From positions 1 through 64,000 of the forward strand of contig PBBL01000023.1 in assembly GCA_002716585.1 (NCBI GenBank): a stretch of DNA of 64,000 bases. The letters run 5' to 3'. This DNA is from Myxococcales bacterium (GTDB lineage Bacteria > Myxococcota_A > Bradymonadia > Bradymonadales > GCA-2716585). Numbering within the stretch: the stretch's first letter is position 1; each line of letters opens with the position of its first letter. The notes below the pieces were generated by a model. It worked only from the letters and a program-made list of their open reading frames with translations. It had not been told where the DNA came from and searched no databases. The position numbers were made by a program, and so were the translations under genes. Below are positions 43,246 through 52,519 of the stretch, in pieces.

Positions 43246-44120
43246 GCGCTGGCCAGCTCGGTCAACTTCGTGTTGAAGCGCTCCGTCTCCAGCAGGCGCT
43301 GACGCACCATGGCGACGCCTGGCTGGATGGTCATGCCCGGCGCCAGATCCAGCGGCTTCGGGTGGGTGCGGTCATCCACGACGGTGTCGGTCATCGAGTA
43401 GAGGTTGCCAAACTCGCTCCTCGGCAAGCGGGTGAGGTCGATGCGGCGCTCGATCAGGATCTGGAGCAGCGCTTCGGGTTGCAGGAAGATGTCGTTGGTG
43501 GAGCGCGACACGACGCTGCGGCGCATCTGGGCGTCGCCCGAGCCCGACACGGTGAGCAGCGTCGGGCCAAACGCGATCCCGTCCGGGATGCGGAAGCAGT
43601 AACGCCCTTGATCGTCGGTGCGGGTCGTCAGGAGCGGCCCCTTGACGATCTCTCCTGCGGCGTCGATGACCACCAGGCGAACCTCAACGTCGCTCGCGGG
43701 CTTCTCATCGCTGAGCGGGTGCGCGTGCGCCGAGTTGAGCCACGGGGAGCCTCCAGGCGAGCCGCGGCGGGCGTAGGTCCCGAACGGGGCGTAGACCGTG
43801 CCGCGGATCTTGCGCGGGTGGAAGCGGCGATCGTCCGAGCCGTCGGCCGTGGCGCCCGCGCACGGCACCTCATCGACGGCGCGATCGGGATCCTCGCTCC
43901 CCTTGAGCAGCTTGTCTTCGTCAAAGAAGGCCCCGGCGGTCCCTGGCCGCGTCGCCTGTCTGGGCTTCGGCGCGGGCGCGCTGGCGCCGCTGGTCTGAGG
44001 CGGAGGGGGCTCCGACGCGCGCTGGCAGCTGAACGGAGAGAGCAGCGCGAGCGTCGCCGCCGACATGAGCCCCAGCCATCGGGTGGTGGGGCGGTGTGGA
44101 TGGGTAGGTGGTGCGTCCAT
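43230..44120 (-). CDS. secreted protein with carboxypeptidase-regulatory-like beta domain
   Basis: The 296-residue product has an N-terminal signal (WLGLMSAATLALLSPFSC) that may be lipidated at the cysteine, then a Pro/Ala-rich linker. Around residues 150-200 lies a beta-sandwich of the CarboxypepD_reg/SdrD-B type (VRLVVIDAAGEIVKG, TDDQGRYCFRIPDG). The C-terminal part is helical. It is probably periplasmic or surface-exposed; the role is unknown. It lies downstream of a kinase gene on the same strand, separated by 107 bp. Confidence 0.7.
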   Translation of the reverse strand: MDAPPTHPHRPTTRWLGLMSAATLALLSPFSCQRASEPPPPQTSGASAPAPKPRQATRPGTAGAFFDEDKLLKGSEDPDRAVDEVPCAGATADGSDDRRFHPRKIRGTVYAPFGTYARRGSPGGSPWLNSAHAHPLSDEKPASDVEVRLVVIDAAGEIVKGPLLTTRTDDQGRYCFRIPDGIAFGPTLLTVSGSGDAQMRRSVVSRSTNDIFLQPEALLQILIERRIDLTRLPRSEFGNLYSMTDTVVDDRTHPKPLDLAPGMTIQPGVAMVRQRLLETERFNTKLTELASAYGRP

Positions 44121-44227
44121 TCAGCCTCCATCGCTGCGGTTCGACCCGGCGCGGGGATCCTGACAGGCAGCTTGTCGTCTTGCGGCTCACCCGTCAAGGC
44201 GTCGCGCGGCGGCGTGAGGCGTGTCGC

Positions 44228-45805
44228 TCAGACGCTCCAGGGGCCTGCGGCGTGGTGGGCCACGAACTCGGAGGTGTCCCGGGAGTCGAGATCGTCTTCG
44301 GGTGGGTTCGCGCGGCTGAGATCGTCCTCGATCACCTCGCGGTAGGGCTGGACCAGCGTGGGGATCGCGTCGTCGAACCCCTCGCTGGGGTCGAGGGAGA
44401 GGTCATGGATCCCGTCTGAGGCGTCCAGGCTGAAGTGGTCGAAGTCCTCGTGGTCATCCACACCCAGGATGTCGTGGATCCCGTCGTTGGGGAACTCCTC
44501 GCTGATGGGAGGCTCGTACCCCTGGATGACGTCATCCAGGCAGATCGCCCCAGCGCTCGGCTCGCGGCGAGGGGGTGTGATGAAGGTCTGCCAGGGGTCG
44601 CCCCGACCGGCCGCCCAGGGCATCCAGTGCTGGAGGGTCGCTCGCTGCCCGTCGCCGACGCTGTCGAGCTGAGCGAGCACGGGAGGGGGTGGCTCGGGCT
44701 CGCTCCACGGTATGGGCGCGGGCGCGGGCGTCGGGGCGCGCTCGCCGTACGCGGCGGCCTGCATGATGTCCGGGAGGTCGTCGCGCCCTTCGTCCAGGTC
44801 GTCGTCGTCTGCGAGCGCCCAGGGGGCCATCTCGTCTTCGCTCAGGTCGCTGAGGTTGAGGACGCCCTCCAGCTCGTCGAGCGCGGCGTCGATGTCGTGG
44901 ATCATCGCGTCGGCGGTGGAGTAGCGGTGGAAGACGTCGCAGGCGAGCGCGCGCCAGATCAGGTCTTGAACGCGCTGGGGCAGCTCGGCGGGCAACGGCG
45001 GGAGGATCCCCTCCAGGTGGCGGGGGGCGATCTCAAAGAAGGTCTTGCCGGTGTAGGGGACGACGCCGAACAGGACCTCGTGGAGGACGATCCCTGCGGC
45101 GTAGATGTCCGTGAACCCGCCGAGGTCGCTGGCGGAGATCTGCTCGGGGGCCATGTACTCGGGGGTGCCGACGGTCATCTCCGCGGCGGTCAGCGGCACA
45201 AAGAGCCCGGCCACCTCCGGGTCATCCTGGGTGGTGACGCCGTCGATGTGATCGGTGATCAGCTTGGCGATCCCGAAGTCAAAGAGCTTGACCCGGGCCT
45301 CGACGCCCGCCGTGAACCCCTCGATCATGATGTTGTCGGGCTTGATGTCCCGATGAACCACGCCGCAGCGGTGCACGTCGCGCAGCCCCATCATCAGCTC
45401 CCGGGTGAGCCGGAGCGCGTCGGGCAGCTCAAGGGCCCCCTGCTCCCGCATGAGCGCCCGGAGCGTCACCCCATCCATGTACTCAAAGACGGCGACCGGG
45501 CGCCCATCCTCCAGGTCGCCGAAGTCGTGGATGCCCATGACGTAGGGGCTGGCGATGCGGGTCAGGAGCTGCGCCTCGCGTCGAAGGCGCTCCTCGTTCT
45601 GCGTCGGGGTGCGCTTGCGTCGGTGAGGGACCTTGATGGCCACCTGACGCTCGGTGCCTCGAACGTGTCCTCGCCACACCATCGCGGTGCCTCCGAACCC
45701 GAACGGCTCCTCCGCGACGTAGCGGTCAAGGACGAGGGCGCCCGGGACGATGATGGAGCGATCCGGGTCTGGGTTGTGATGAGCGGTCTTGTTCATGATG
45801 GACAC
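44228..45805 (-). CDS. cytosolic Hanks-type Ser/Thr protein kinase with acidic tail
   Basis: The kinase domain (about residues 28-300) is complete: glycine loop FGFGGTAMVW, K58 in VAIKV, E77, the catalytic loop HRDIKPDN (151-158), DFG (176-178) and GTPEYMAPEQ. No transmembrane helix follows. Instead there are about 220 residues rich in Pro, Asp and Glu, in which short motifs recur (DGIHDILGVDD, DGIHDLSLDPS). This tail may be a phosphorylation or docking region. GTG 45805 sits 4 nt after GGAGG and is preferred to ATG 45796. The target is unknown. Confidence 0.9.
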   Translation of the reverse strand: MSIMNKTAHHNPDPDRSIIVPGALVLDRYVAEEPFGFGGTAMVWRGHVRGTERQVAIKVPHRRKRTPTQNEERLRREAQLLTRIASPYVMGIHDFGDLEDGRPVAVFEYMDGVTLRALMREQGALELPDALRLTRELMMGLRDVHRCGVVHRDIKPDNIMIEGFTAGVEARVKLFDFGIAKLITDHIDGVTTQDDPEVAGLFVPLTAAEMTVGTPEYMAPEQISASDLGGFTDIYAAGIVLHEVLFGVVPYTGKTFFEIAPRHLEGILPPLPAELPQRVQDLIWRALACDVFHRYSTADAMIHDIDAALDELEGVLNLSDLSEDEMAPWALADDDDLDEGRDDLPDIMQAAAYGERAPTPAPAPIPWSEPEPPPPVLAQLDSVGDGQRATLQHWMPWAAGRGDPWQTFITPPRREPSAGAICLDDVIQGYEPPISEEFPNDGIHDILGVDDHEDFDHFSLDASDGIHDLSLDPSEGFDDAIPTLVQPYREVIEDDLSRANPPEDDLDSRDTSEFVAHHAAGPWSV

Positions 45806-45904
45806 CGAGCCTCCAACGCGAGCGAGGGTTGAGCATCGTGTGCCTATCGGTTGTCGGAGGGAGGGGCTTGAGTCTTTGAGGAACTTCGTTCGGAGGAGCC
45901 GCGC

Positions 45905-46990
45905 TCAGGGGGTGGCGCAGACGCAGCCGGTGGAGGGGTCGGTGCCGTCGGCCGTCGGATCGCAAGTGGGGGTGTCGTTGCAGTCGGTGTTCAGATCACA
46001 GAACAGGTCGGAGCGGGTGCCCACGCAGGCGCCGGCGTCGTCACAGGCGTCCGAGCCTGTGCAGTCAAAGCCGTCGTCGCACGCGGTGCCCGCCGCCATC
46101 GCGCCGACGACCTCGCAGGTGAAGTTCGCGTTGCAGGCGTACTCCATGCAGTCGCCTCGGGCGCAGTCGGCGTCTGTGGCGCACTCGCACTGCTCGGTCG
46201 GGGCGTGGACGACCTCGTCGTTGACCTCGTCGCAGACCACCTCGGTGCAGGCGACGCCGTCATCCACGGGGTCCGGCATGGGAGCCGCCCCGGGGGCGCA
46301 GCCCGTGACGGGGTCGCTGCCTTCGGCGTCGGGGTCGCAGACCTCCTCGCCGTTGCAGAAGAAGCCGTCGTTGGTGTCGCTGCAGAAGGCGTCGTCGAAG
46401 GAGCTGCCGCTGGCGATGTTGACGACGCAGGCGCCTGACTCGTCGCAGACCGTGTCCCGGGTGCACTCCCAGGCGTCGTCACACGGGTCGCCGAGGGGGG
46501 CGAGCTGGGTCACGCAGGTGAAGGTGTTGGGGTCGCAGGTGGCGGTGATGCACGGGCTGGGGTTCATCTCCGTGCAGATCTGGTCCTCGGTGCAGGGGCA
46601 CCCGGCCGCGTCGTGGCGGACGATGTCAAAGACCTCATCGCAGTAGTCGGCGGTGCACGCGATGCCGTCGTCGATGACCCGCTCGCCCATCACGCAGCCG
46701 TCGCCCTCCGCGGCCTCGTTGGTGGGATCGCAGACCTCATCGCCGTTGCAGAAGATGCCGTCGCTGCACTCGACGTCGTCCTGGCACACGCGCTCCTGAC
46801 AATAACCTTGAATACACGCCCACCCCAGGCCGTAACGGACGAGGCAGGCGTCGTTGTTTCCGCAGCGCCGCTCGTCGATCTCGGCGGGGTCGAAGCCGCA
46901 GCCAGCGAGGATGGACAGCGTCACGAGCGCCGTGGCCAGGACAGGCCAGCGCCGATCGGGCGTGGGTGCGATGTTGGGGCGAGGTGCCAT
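45905..46990 (-). CDS. cysteine-rich lipoprotein with slime-mould-type repeats
   Basis: A lipoprotein signal ends LSILAGC. The mature protein (361 residues in all) has over 50 cysteines in recurring units such as CSDGIFCNGDEVCDP, DDGIACTADYCDE, CDDAWECTRDTVCDE, FFCNGEEVCDP and DDGVACTEVVCDE. This pattern matches the Dictyostelium-type repeats found in many Myxococcota surface proteins. All cysteines are probably disulfide-bonded outside the cytoplasm. Such proteins may bind metal or surfaces; the function is not known. It ends 99 bp before the start region of the kinase gene on the same strand. Confidence 0.8.
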   Translation of the reverse strand: MAPRPNIAPTPDRRWPVLATALVTLSILAGCGFDPAEIDERRCGNNDACLVRYGLGWACIQGYCQERVCQDDVECSDGIFCNGDEVCDPTNEAAEGDGCVMGERVIDDGIACTADYCDEVFDIVRHDAAGCPCTEDQICTEMNPSPCITATCDPNTFTCVTQLAPLGDPCDDAWECTRDTVCDESGACVVNIASGSSFDDAFCSDTNDGFFCNGEEVCDPDAEGSDPVTGCAPGAAPMPDPVDDGVACTEVVCDEVNDEVVHAPTEQCECATDADCARGDCMEYACNANFTCEVVGAMAAGTACDDGFDCTGSDACDDAGACVGTRSDLFCDLNTDCNDTPTCDPTADGTDPSTGCVCATP

Positions 46991-47274
46991 GAGCCTTCCT
47001 GTCTGGGCAGTTGCCGGGTGCTGGGACAGCGGTGGACGCGGCAGTTCGTGAACTCGGATGATGCACGATATCCAAGGTCAGGGCGAACTTTCTCCAGGGC
47101 GCCTGATGAGGGATGATAGCGCAGCGCGCCCTGGACCGCAATCCAGGCGAGACACTCCCTGCTCGGTCACGGCCGCGGTGACCAGGTATCTTGAGGCTGG
47201 GCGTGGGCTTGGAACAACCCGGGTGGAGTCAGCGGTTATGGCCTGTGCGAGGATGGATCAAGGAGAAGGAGCTC

Positions 47275-49332
47275 ATGAAGCGAACACACACACCGAGCCT
47301 GGCGAGCGCCGCGACGATCCTGTTGAGCGCGCTGGCTGCGACGCCCGCGCTGGCGCAGGAGCCCCCCTGTCAGGCGCAGCTTGAGCAACGTTACAGCGAC
47401 GCTTCGGCGGATCTGTCCCTGATCCTTGAGAGGTTGCCCGAAGACAAGCGCGGCCCTGTCCTGGGCTGGGCAGACTGCGAGGCGCCCCATTACAACCTGG
47501 GCCGCGTCACCGAGGAGGCGGTGCGCGCGCTGGACCAGAGCCGTCGCACGGAGGACAGCGTGACGCTGTTTCTCTCGGCGGCGCAGACCCTCCAGGTGAC
47601 CAACCCGCGCGGCGCCTTCCCTCGGAGCGAGCTGGTGCCCCACATCAGCTCCCGACCGGGCCGCTCGGTCCTGGAGAGCCGCTTGCAGCCGCCGCTCGGT
47701 GATCTGAGCTGGGCGGCGACGCTCGCCGATCTCAACGCCGAGACGCACAGCATGCAGGCCTGGGCCTCGCTGTCGCGCGCGGGCCTGCTCAAGGAGGGCG
47801 CCGCGGCGAAGGCGCGCGACGAGCTGGCGGGGAGCCTGCTCATGGCGGCGACCTGGTTGGATTACGCGCAGCGCGAGCGCCCCCCCGTGTTCACGGCGCT
47901 GGCCAACGACGCCGCGGCGGTGGACGCCTTTGGCCTGCTCTGGACCCGCGCCGAAGCCGCGCTGGAGGCGTCGAAGGGGCTGGGGCTGGGCACGCACGAC
48001 GCGGAGATCCTCAAGGCGGCCTACGCGAAGCTGCCCGCCGTCAAGGAGCTGTTCGTCCGCGCAGGTCGCCAGGCGCCGCGCTTCAACACGGCGCTCGCGT
48101 CGGCGCCTGAGCCGAAGAAGGACGCCGCGGCGCCTACGGACGACGACAAGGCGAACGAAGCCGAGGCGGGCGCGAAGAAGGCGAACAAGGACGATGGCGA
48201 GGCGAATGAGGACGAGGCCGCGAACAAGGCCGGGGGTGACGGCGAGCCTGCGGCCGCTCAGGTCAGGGACGAAACGAAGAAGGCGGACGAGGCGAAGAAG
48301 GCTGACGCGAAGGAGGGCGACTCGGAGGAGGCTCAGGTCAAAGGTGATCAGGGCGACGATGAGAAAGCCGCCGACGATGGGGAGGACTCGGAGGACGCCG
48401 CCGCGAAGAAGGAGGACGCGAAGTCGGGCGACGAGGATGCCGCGGAGGAGCTGATGCCCTGGGAGGGGACGGCGGGGAAGGTCCGAATGGGCGCGCTGGG
48501 GCTGGGGCTCCTGTTCCCCTGGATTCTGCTGCTGATCCTGTTCCTGCGCAAGCGCCGGGAGCGCCCCTACGTTCAGCTCGCCAACCGGTTCGTGACCTTC
48601 ACGACGGTGTTGATGATCGTGGAGACGATCGTCGTGCTCATGGTCAGCTTCATGAGCTCGCTCGACGTCTTCTGGAGCATCGACGGGGGGTTCCTGCTCG
48701 TCCCGCCCTACGCCTTCGTGGTGCTGCTGCTCATGTTCCGCAAGCTCGACCCGGACGGGAAGATCACGGCGCGCCGGGTGGTGCGCAACTGGGCGATCGG
48801 GGGGACGATCACGCTCGGTCTGCTGGTGGTCGCCAACATCATCGTCCCGTTCGCGGTGCCTCAGGCGATGGGCGTGTTCGCGCTCCCGATCACCTTCGTG
48901 ATCATCGGCCTCATGGCGTGCGGCTTCCTGCTGCACCTCTGGATGGTCAGCTCACGTGGAGAGGAGGGCGCCGAAGAAGGCGGCGAGCAGGCACCGCCCG
49001 CCGAGGAGGCCGCCGCGAAGCCCGACGCCCCCCCAGCACCAGACGAGGCGCCCGCGGCGCCTCGTCCCACTCCGCCTCGCCCCGCGCCGGTCGAGCAGGC
49101 TCCAGGCGCGAGTCCGGCGCCCGCGCAGCCCGACGCGGTGAGCGACGAGGCGTTGGAGTCGGGCTTCGCCGAGCTGGAGGGGAGCCCCGAGAAGGACGCG
49201 TCCTCGGACTACGAGATGAGCGACGACGACTTCTTCGCCGGGCTGGCCGCGTTGGAGGCTGGAGAGGACGATGGGGGCGGGGACGCGCCCGACGACGATC
49301 GCGCCGAGCTGTACAAGCTGCTGGGCAAGTAG
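47275..49332 (+). CDS. multi-domain membrane protein with charged linker, unknown function
   Basis: ATG 47275 follows AAGGAGAAGGAG. The 685-residue product has a signal peptide (to ALAQE), then a helical periplasmic domain (about 30-275). A 120-residue linker made almost only of Lys, Glu, Asp and Ala follows (about 280-400). Five hydrophobic helices then span about 415-560, and last comes a Pro/Ala-rich cytoplasmic or exported tail ending in short acidic motifs (YEMSDDDFFAGLAALE). No family is recognised. Its stop abuts the stop of the convergent DUF4340 gene with no spacer. Confidence 0.75.
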   Translation: MKRTHTPSLASAATILLSALAATPALAQEPPCQAQLEQRYSDASADLSLILERLPEDKRGPVLGWADCEAPHYNLGRVTEEAVRALDQSRRTEDSVTLFLSAAQTLQVTNPRGAFPRSELVPHISSRPGRSVLESRLQPPLGDLSWAATLADLNAETHSMQAWASLSRAGLLKEGAAAKARDELAGSLLMAATWLDYAQRERPPVFTALANDAAAVDAFGLLWTRAEAALEASKGLGLGTHDAEILKAAYAKLPAVKELFVRAGRQAPRFNTALASAPEPKKDAAAPTDDDKANEAEAGAKKANKDDGEANEDEAANKAGGDGEPAAAQVRDETKKADEAKKADAKEGDSEEAQVKGDQGDDEKAADDGEDSEDAAAKKEDAKSGDEDAAEELMPWEGTAGKVRMGALGLGLLFPWILLLILFLRKRRERPYVQLANRFVTFTTVLMIVETIVVLMVSFMSSLDVFWSIDGGFLLVPPYAFVVLLLMFRKLDPDGKITARRVVRNWAIGGTITLGLLVVANIIVPFAVPQAMGVFALPITFVIIGLMACGFLLHLWMVSSRGEEGAEEGGEQAPPAEEAAAKPDAPPAPDEAPAAPRPTPPRPAPVEQAPGASPAPAQPDAVSDEALESGFAELEGSPEKDASSDYEMSDDDFFAGLAALEAGEDDGGGDAPDDDRAELYKLLGK

Positions 49333-50814
49333 CTACTGGATCTTGACCCCGGGGGGGAGCCCGCCAGGCATCATGCCAGGGGGCAGACCTCCGGGCATCC
49401 CGCCAGGCATCCCCGGAGGCATGCCGCCAGGGGGCGCGGCGGCGGGCTCTTTGGTCAGGCTCTCGGCGGTGGGGGTGAGCTTGGTGGCGTTGAAGGACGC
49501 CAGGACGAACACCATGCCGTCATCCACCCGCGCAAAGAGATCCTTCTTGCCCTCCGCGGCCGCGTCGCCGAGGAGGATGGTCTTCGTCGAGCCGTCCTTG
49601 AGGGTGACCGTGACGCGGGTCGCCTTGGTGGGGTCGGCCAGCCCGGCCTTGGCCGGATCGGTGTCGGGCACGGAGCTGGCCTTGAGGTCGCCGATGATCC
49701 GCGTGATGGCGTTGACGTTGGCCTCCGGGACGTCCTTCGCTTCGGGCTTGGTCAGCTTCCAGCCCTCGGCGGTGGACTCGACCACCAGCGGGTCGCCCTC
49801 GGGCTTGGCGAAGGTGAGCGACGCGATCTCCTTGGTGTCGAGCTTGAGCATCTGCTTGTCGCGCAGCTCGGGGAGCCCCTTGGCCAGCTGGCTCCAGGTC
49901 CAGTTCTTGACCGTGTAGACCCACTTCTCGTCACCGACCTTCATGTAGACGTCGGGGCTGGTGCTGCCGCCGCCCGCGCCCTTGTCCTCCTTGAGCGGGT
50001 TGCCGAAGTGGATGGTGACCGGCTTCTTGTCTCCGACGAGCGTGAAGGTCAAGGAGTGGCTCGGCGTGTCGAGCCCGGTCTGCTCGGCGGAGGCGTCGTC
50101 GGCGAAGCCCGCGGCGCGCAGCCGCGCGGCGGCGCCGGGGAGGCGCTTGGCCACGGTCTCGTCCAGGCGCACCCCCTCCGGCTTCGTCAGGCTCCACGCC
50201 CCCTCCTCGCCGTCGGCCTTGGCGAGCACGACCTCGGTCCCATCGGCGGTGCGGATGGTGACGCCGGTGACGTCCTTCTCCTCGAAGTCGACGAGCTTCT
50301 TCTCGCGCCAGTCGTCCAGCGCCTTGAGCAGCTCGGTGCGCAGGCCCGCCTGGGCGCGGAAGACGCGGTCCTGGCCCTTGGGGCTGATGAAGGCGCGCTT
50401 GACGTTGGTGGGCTGGACGGTGATCTCCTTGCCGACCCGGAAGCTGGCCTTCTTGTCGGCGCCGACGTAGATGGCGACCGAGGCGGCGGAGTCGCCCAGC
50501 TCGTACTTCGAGGCGGCGGAGGCGTCGTAGTCCATGTCCATGCCGATCGGGCGGCTGAGGAGCTTGTCGAGCTTCTCGGCCGCGGAGCTGGCGACCGGGT
50601 AGTCGATCGGGGCTTGCAGCCGCCAGGCGCCGTCCTTTTTGGCGAGCACGGTGGTCTTCCCATCCTGGGTGATCTCGATCTTGTCGGCCTTGTCGAGCTT
50701 GGGGATGGTGTAGGCGATGGGTTCGGGGCTCTTGTCGCCGCTCTGCATCAGCACGAGGAGGCCGATGCTCAGCGCGGCGAGCACTCCGATGGCGATCAGG
50801 GTCTCTTTCTTCAT
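49333..50814 (-). CDS. DUF4340-domain membrane-anchored protein
   Basis: One N-terminal transmembrane helix (LIAIGVLAALSIGLLVLM) is followed by a periplasmic beta-rich region with repeats typical of DUF4340 (KIEITQDGKTTVLAKKDGAWRL, VTIRTADGTEVVLAKADGEEGAWSL, EIASLTFAKPEGDPLVV). The last 30 residues are an unusual Gly/Pro/Met-rich stretch (PGGMPPGMPGGMPGG). DUF4340 proteins are often encoded beside GldG-like ABC components, as here: the gene is last in gldA-gldF-gldG-DUF4340. Role in the complex is unknown. 493 residues. Confidence 0.85.
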   Translation of the reverse strand: MKKETLIAIGVLAALSIGLLVLMQSGDKSPEPIAYTIPKLDKADKIEITQDGKTTVLAKKDGAWRLQAPIDYPVASSAAEKLDKLLSRPIGMDMDYDASAASKYELGDSAASVAIYVGADKKASFRVGKEITVQPTNVKRAFISPKGQDRVFRAQAGLRTELLKALDDWREKKLVDFEEKDVTGVTIRTADGTEVVLAKADGEEGAWSLTKPEGVRLDETVAKRLPGAAARLRAAGFADDASAEQTGLDTPSHSLTFTLVGDKKPVTIHFGNPLKEDKGAGGGSTSPDVYMKVGDEKWVYTVKNWTWSQLAKGLPELRDKQMLKLDTKEIASLTFAKPEGDPLVVESTAEGWKLTKPEAKDVPEANVNAITRIIGDLKASSVPDTDPAKAGLADPTKATRVTVTLKDGSTKTILLGDAAAEGKKDLFARVDDGMVFVLASFNATKLTPTAESLTKEPAAAPPGGMPPGMPGGMPGGLPPGMMPGGLPPGVKIQ

Positions 50815-50824
50815 GAGGCTCCTC

Positions 50825-52507
50825 CTAGACCGTCAGGTTCGCGCGCCGCTGGCGGCGGTAGAACCAGAAGCCGATGCCGATGAACGCGAAGAGGACTGGC
50901 ACGCCGACGATGTTCCCCACCTGGTAGGTGACGTACTCGTCGGGCGAGACGTTCTTGACGACCCGCGGCAGCCCCTTGGAGCGGATGGTGATGAGATCCT
51001 CGTCCTGCACGAGCCAGTCGACCATGTTCAGCAAAAACATGGCGCCGAGGCTGGAGTACTGGTTGCCGTAGCCCGTCTGCTGGTTGGGGAACATGAAGTC
51101 ACCGTTGCCGACGACGACGACGCGCGCGGCGGCGGCGGACGCCTTGAGGTGGGTCGCCCCTTCGGCGGGCGGGGTGGGCGGCTCCTTGTCGGCCCAGTGG
51201 CTCGTGAGCGCGCCCTGCAAGGCGGCGGCGACGACAAACGGCCCCTTCTCCTCGCTGTCGGACTCCTTCTGGATCTGCTCGTAGCTGAGCGTCGAGAGGT
51301 CGTCGCGGCGGACCGCGGTCTTGGCGGTCTTGACCAGCTCGATGACCTCCAGATCCTTGTTCTCCATCGCGGTGGAGGCGACGGTGAGAGTGGAGGCGAG
51401 CGGGAAGCAGAGGGTGGGGATGTCGCGGGCGATGACCGACTGATCGTTGATGTCGGTGAACAGGGGCATGGTCGGGTTGCTCACCGGGACGAGGCCGCGG
51501 TCGGTGAAGGTGAGCGCGACGATGCTGTTGGTGCGGTCGAGGACGAGGTCCTGGTTGAGCTTGAGGCCGTAGCTCTCGAACAGCGGGGCGAGCCCGGTGA
51601 GGACAGGCTGGCGCGTGGGGAGCATCGGCATCCGGGGGTCGGGCGACATGGTGGTCTGGAGCCAGGCGACGCCCTTGCCCTGCATGATGAACTGGTCGAT
51701 GGCGTACTTGGCCTGGTCATCGACGGGCTGCTGGGGGTTGAGGAAGACGAGCGCGTCGATGTTCTCGGGGATCGTCTTGGTCTCGGAGAGGTTGACCGCC
51801 TCGGCGGAGAGCAGCTCCCCGTAGATCTGGGAGAAGGCGTTGTTGATCGACTGGATGAACTGCTCGGAGTCGACCGGGCCGCCGAAGCCGGCGACGAAGC
51901 CGACGGTGTTGCGGGCCTCCTCGGCGGTGACCAGGATCTTGATGCGCTTGGAGATCTCGTACTCGAAGTTGTCGGTGGAGCGAAGCTCTTTGATCACCTC
52001 CTGCTTGTCGCCGTGGAGGATGGCCATGCCCTTGTAGATCATGCGGAGGGCGACCTCGTCCTTGCTGCGCTGGCCGACCGGGATCTTCTGGATCCCAAAG
52101 CCGCGCGGCCCCTCCTCGGCGAGGTCGGTGGCGTCCTCCTCCGCCTGCTCGCCCTCGGCGGGGGCGTCGGGGGAGGGCTCGTCGCTGTCCTTGGGGTGGA
52201 TGATCTCGTAGCGGAGCTTGCCGTCGCTGTAGATGGCGTACTCCTGGAGGAGGTCATCGAGGCGCTGTTCGAGGTTGTGGTCGGGGGCCTGGAGGTTCTC
52301 GGAGATGAACAGCTTGATCAGGATCTCCTGATCGAGGTTGGTCACGAGCTTCCGGGAGCCGTCCGAGAGGGTGTAGAGCTTGTCCTCGGTGAGGTCCACG
52401 CGCATGGGCGGGGCGACGTAGAAGAAGACGTTGACGACGATGGCGATGGCGATGATCACCAGGAGGAACGTCGATGAGTTGGCGATGTGTGCTGCTTTGT
52501 TGGCCAT
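50825..52507 (-). CDS. GldG-family ABC transporter-associated protein
   Basis: The 560-residue product begins with a transmembrane helix (FLLVIIAIAIVVNVFFYV) and the sequence RVDLTEDKLYTLSDGSRKLV, the hallmark of GldG/ABC_transp_aux proteins. A long periplasmic domain follows, and a second helix lies near the C-terminus (VLFAFIGIGFWFYR). In Bacteroidetes GldG works with GldA and GldF in gliding; homologues in other phyla form export or envelope complexes of unknown substrate. It lies between the permease and the DUF4340 gene. Confidence 0.88.
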   Translation of the reverse strand: MANKAAHIANSSTFLLVIIAIAIVVNVFFYVAPPMRVDLTEDKLYTLSDGSRKLVTNLDQEILIKLFISENLQAPDHNLEQRLDDLLQEYAIYSDGKLRYEIIHPKDSDEPSPDAPAEGEQAEEDATDLAEEGPRGFGIQKIPVGQRSKDEVALRMIYKGMAILHGDKQEVIKELRSTDNFEYEISKRIKILVTAEEARNTVGFVAGFGGPVDSEQFIQSINNAFSQIYGELLSAEAVNLSETKTIPENIDALVFLNPQQPVDDQAKYAIDQFIMQGKGVAWLQTTMSPDPRMPMLPTRQPVLTGLAPLFESYGLKLNQDLVLDRTNSIVALTFTDRGLVPVSNPTMPLFTDINDQSVIARDIPTLCFPLASTLTVASTAMENKDLEVIELVKTAKTAVRRDDLSTLSYEQIQKESDSEEKGPFVVAAALQGALTSHWADKEPPTPPAEGATHLKASAAAARVVVVGNGDFMFPNQQTGYGNQYSSLGAMFLLNMVDWLVQDEDLITIRSKGLPRVVKNVSPDEYVTYQVGNIVGVPVLFAFIGIGFWFYRRQRRANLTV

Positions 52508-52519
52508 GGTTCTCTCCTC

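Noticed and set aside
50717..52477. 586-codon + strand frame
   Set aside because: It is antisense to the GldG-like gene; its composition (E, D, V, G, L, R) is the mirror of the true frame.
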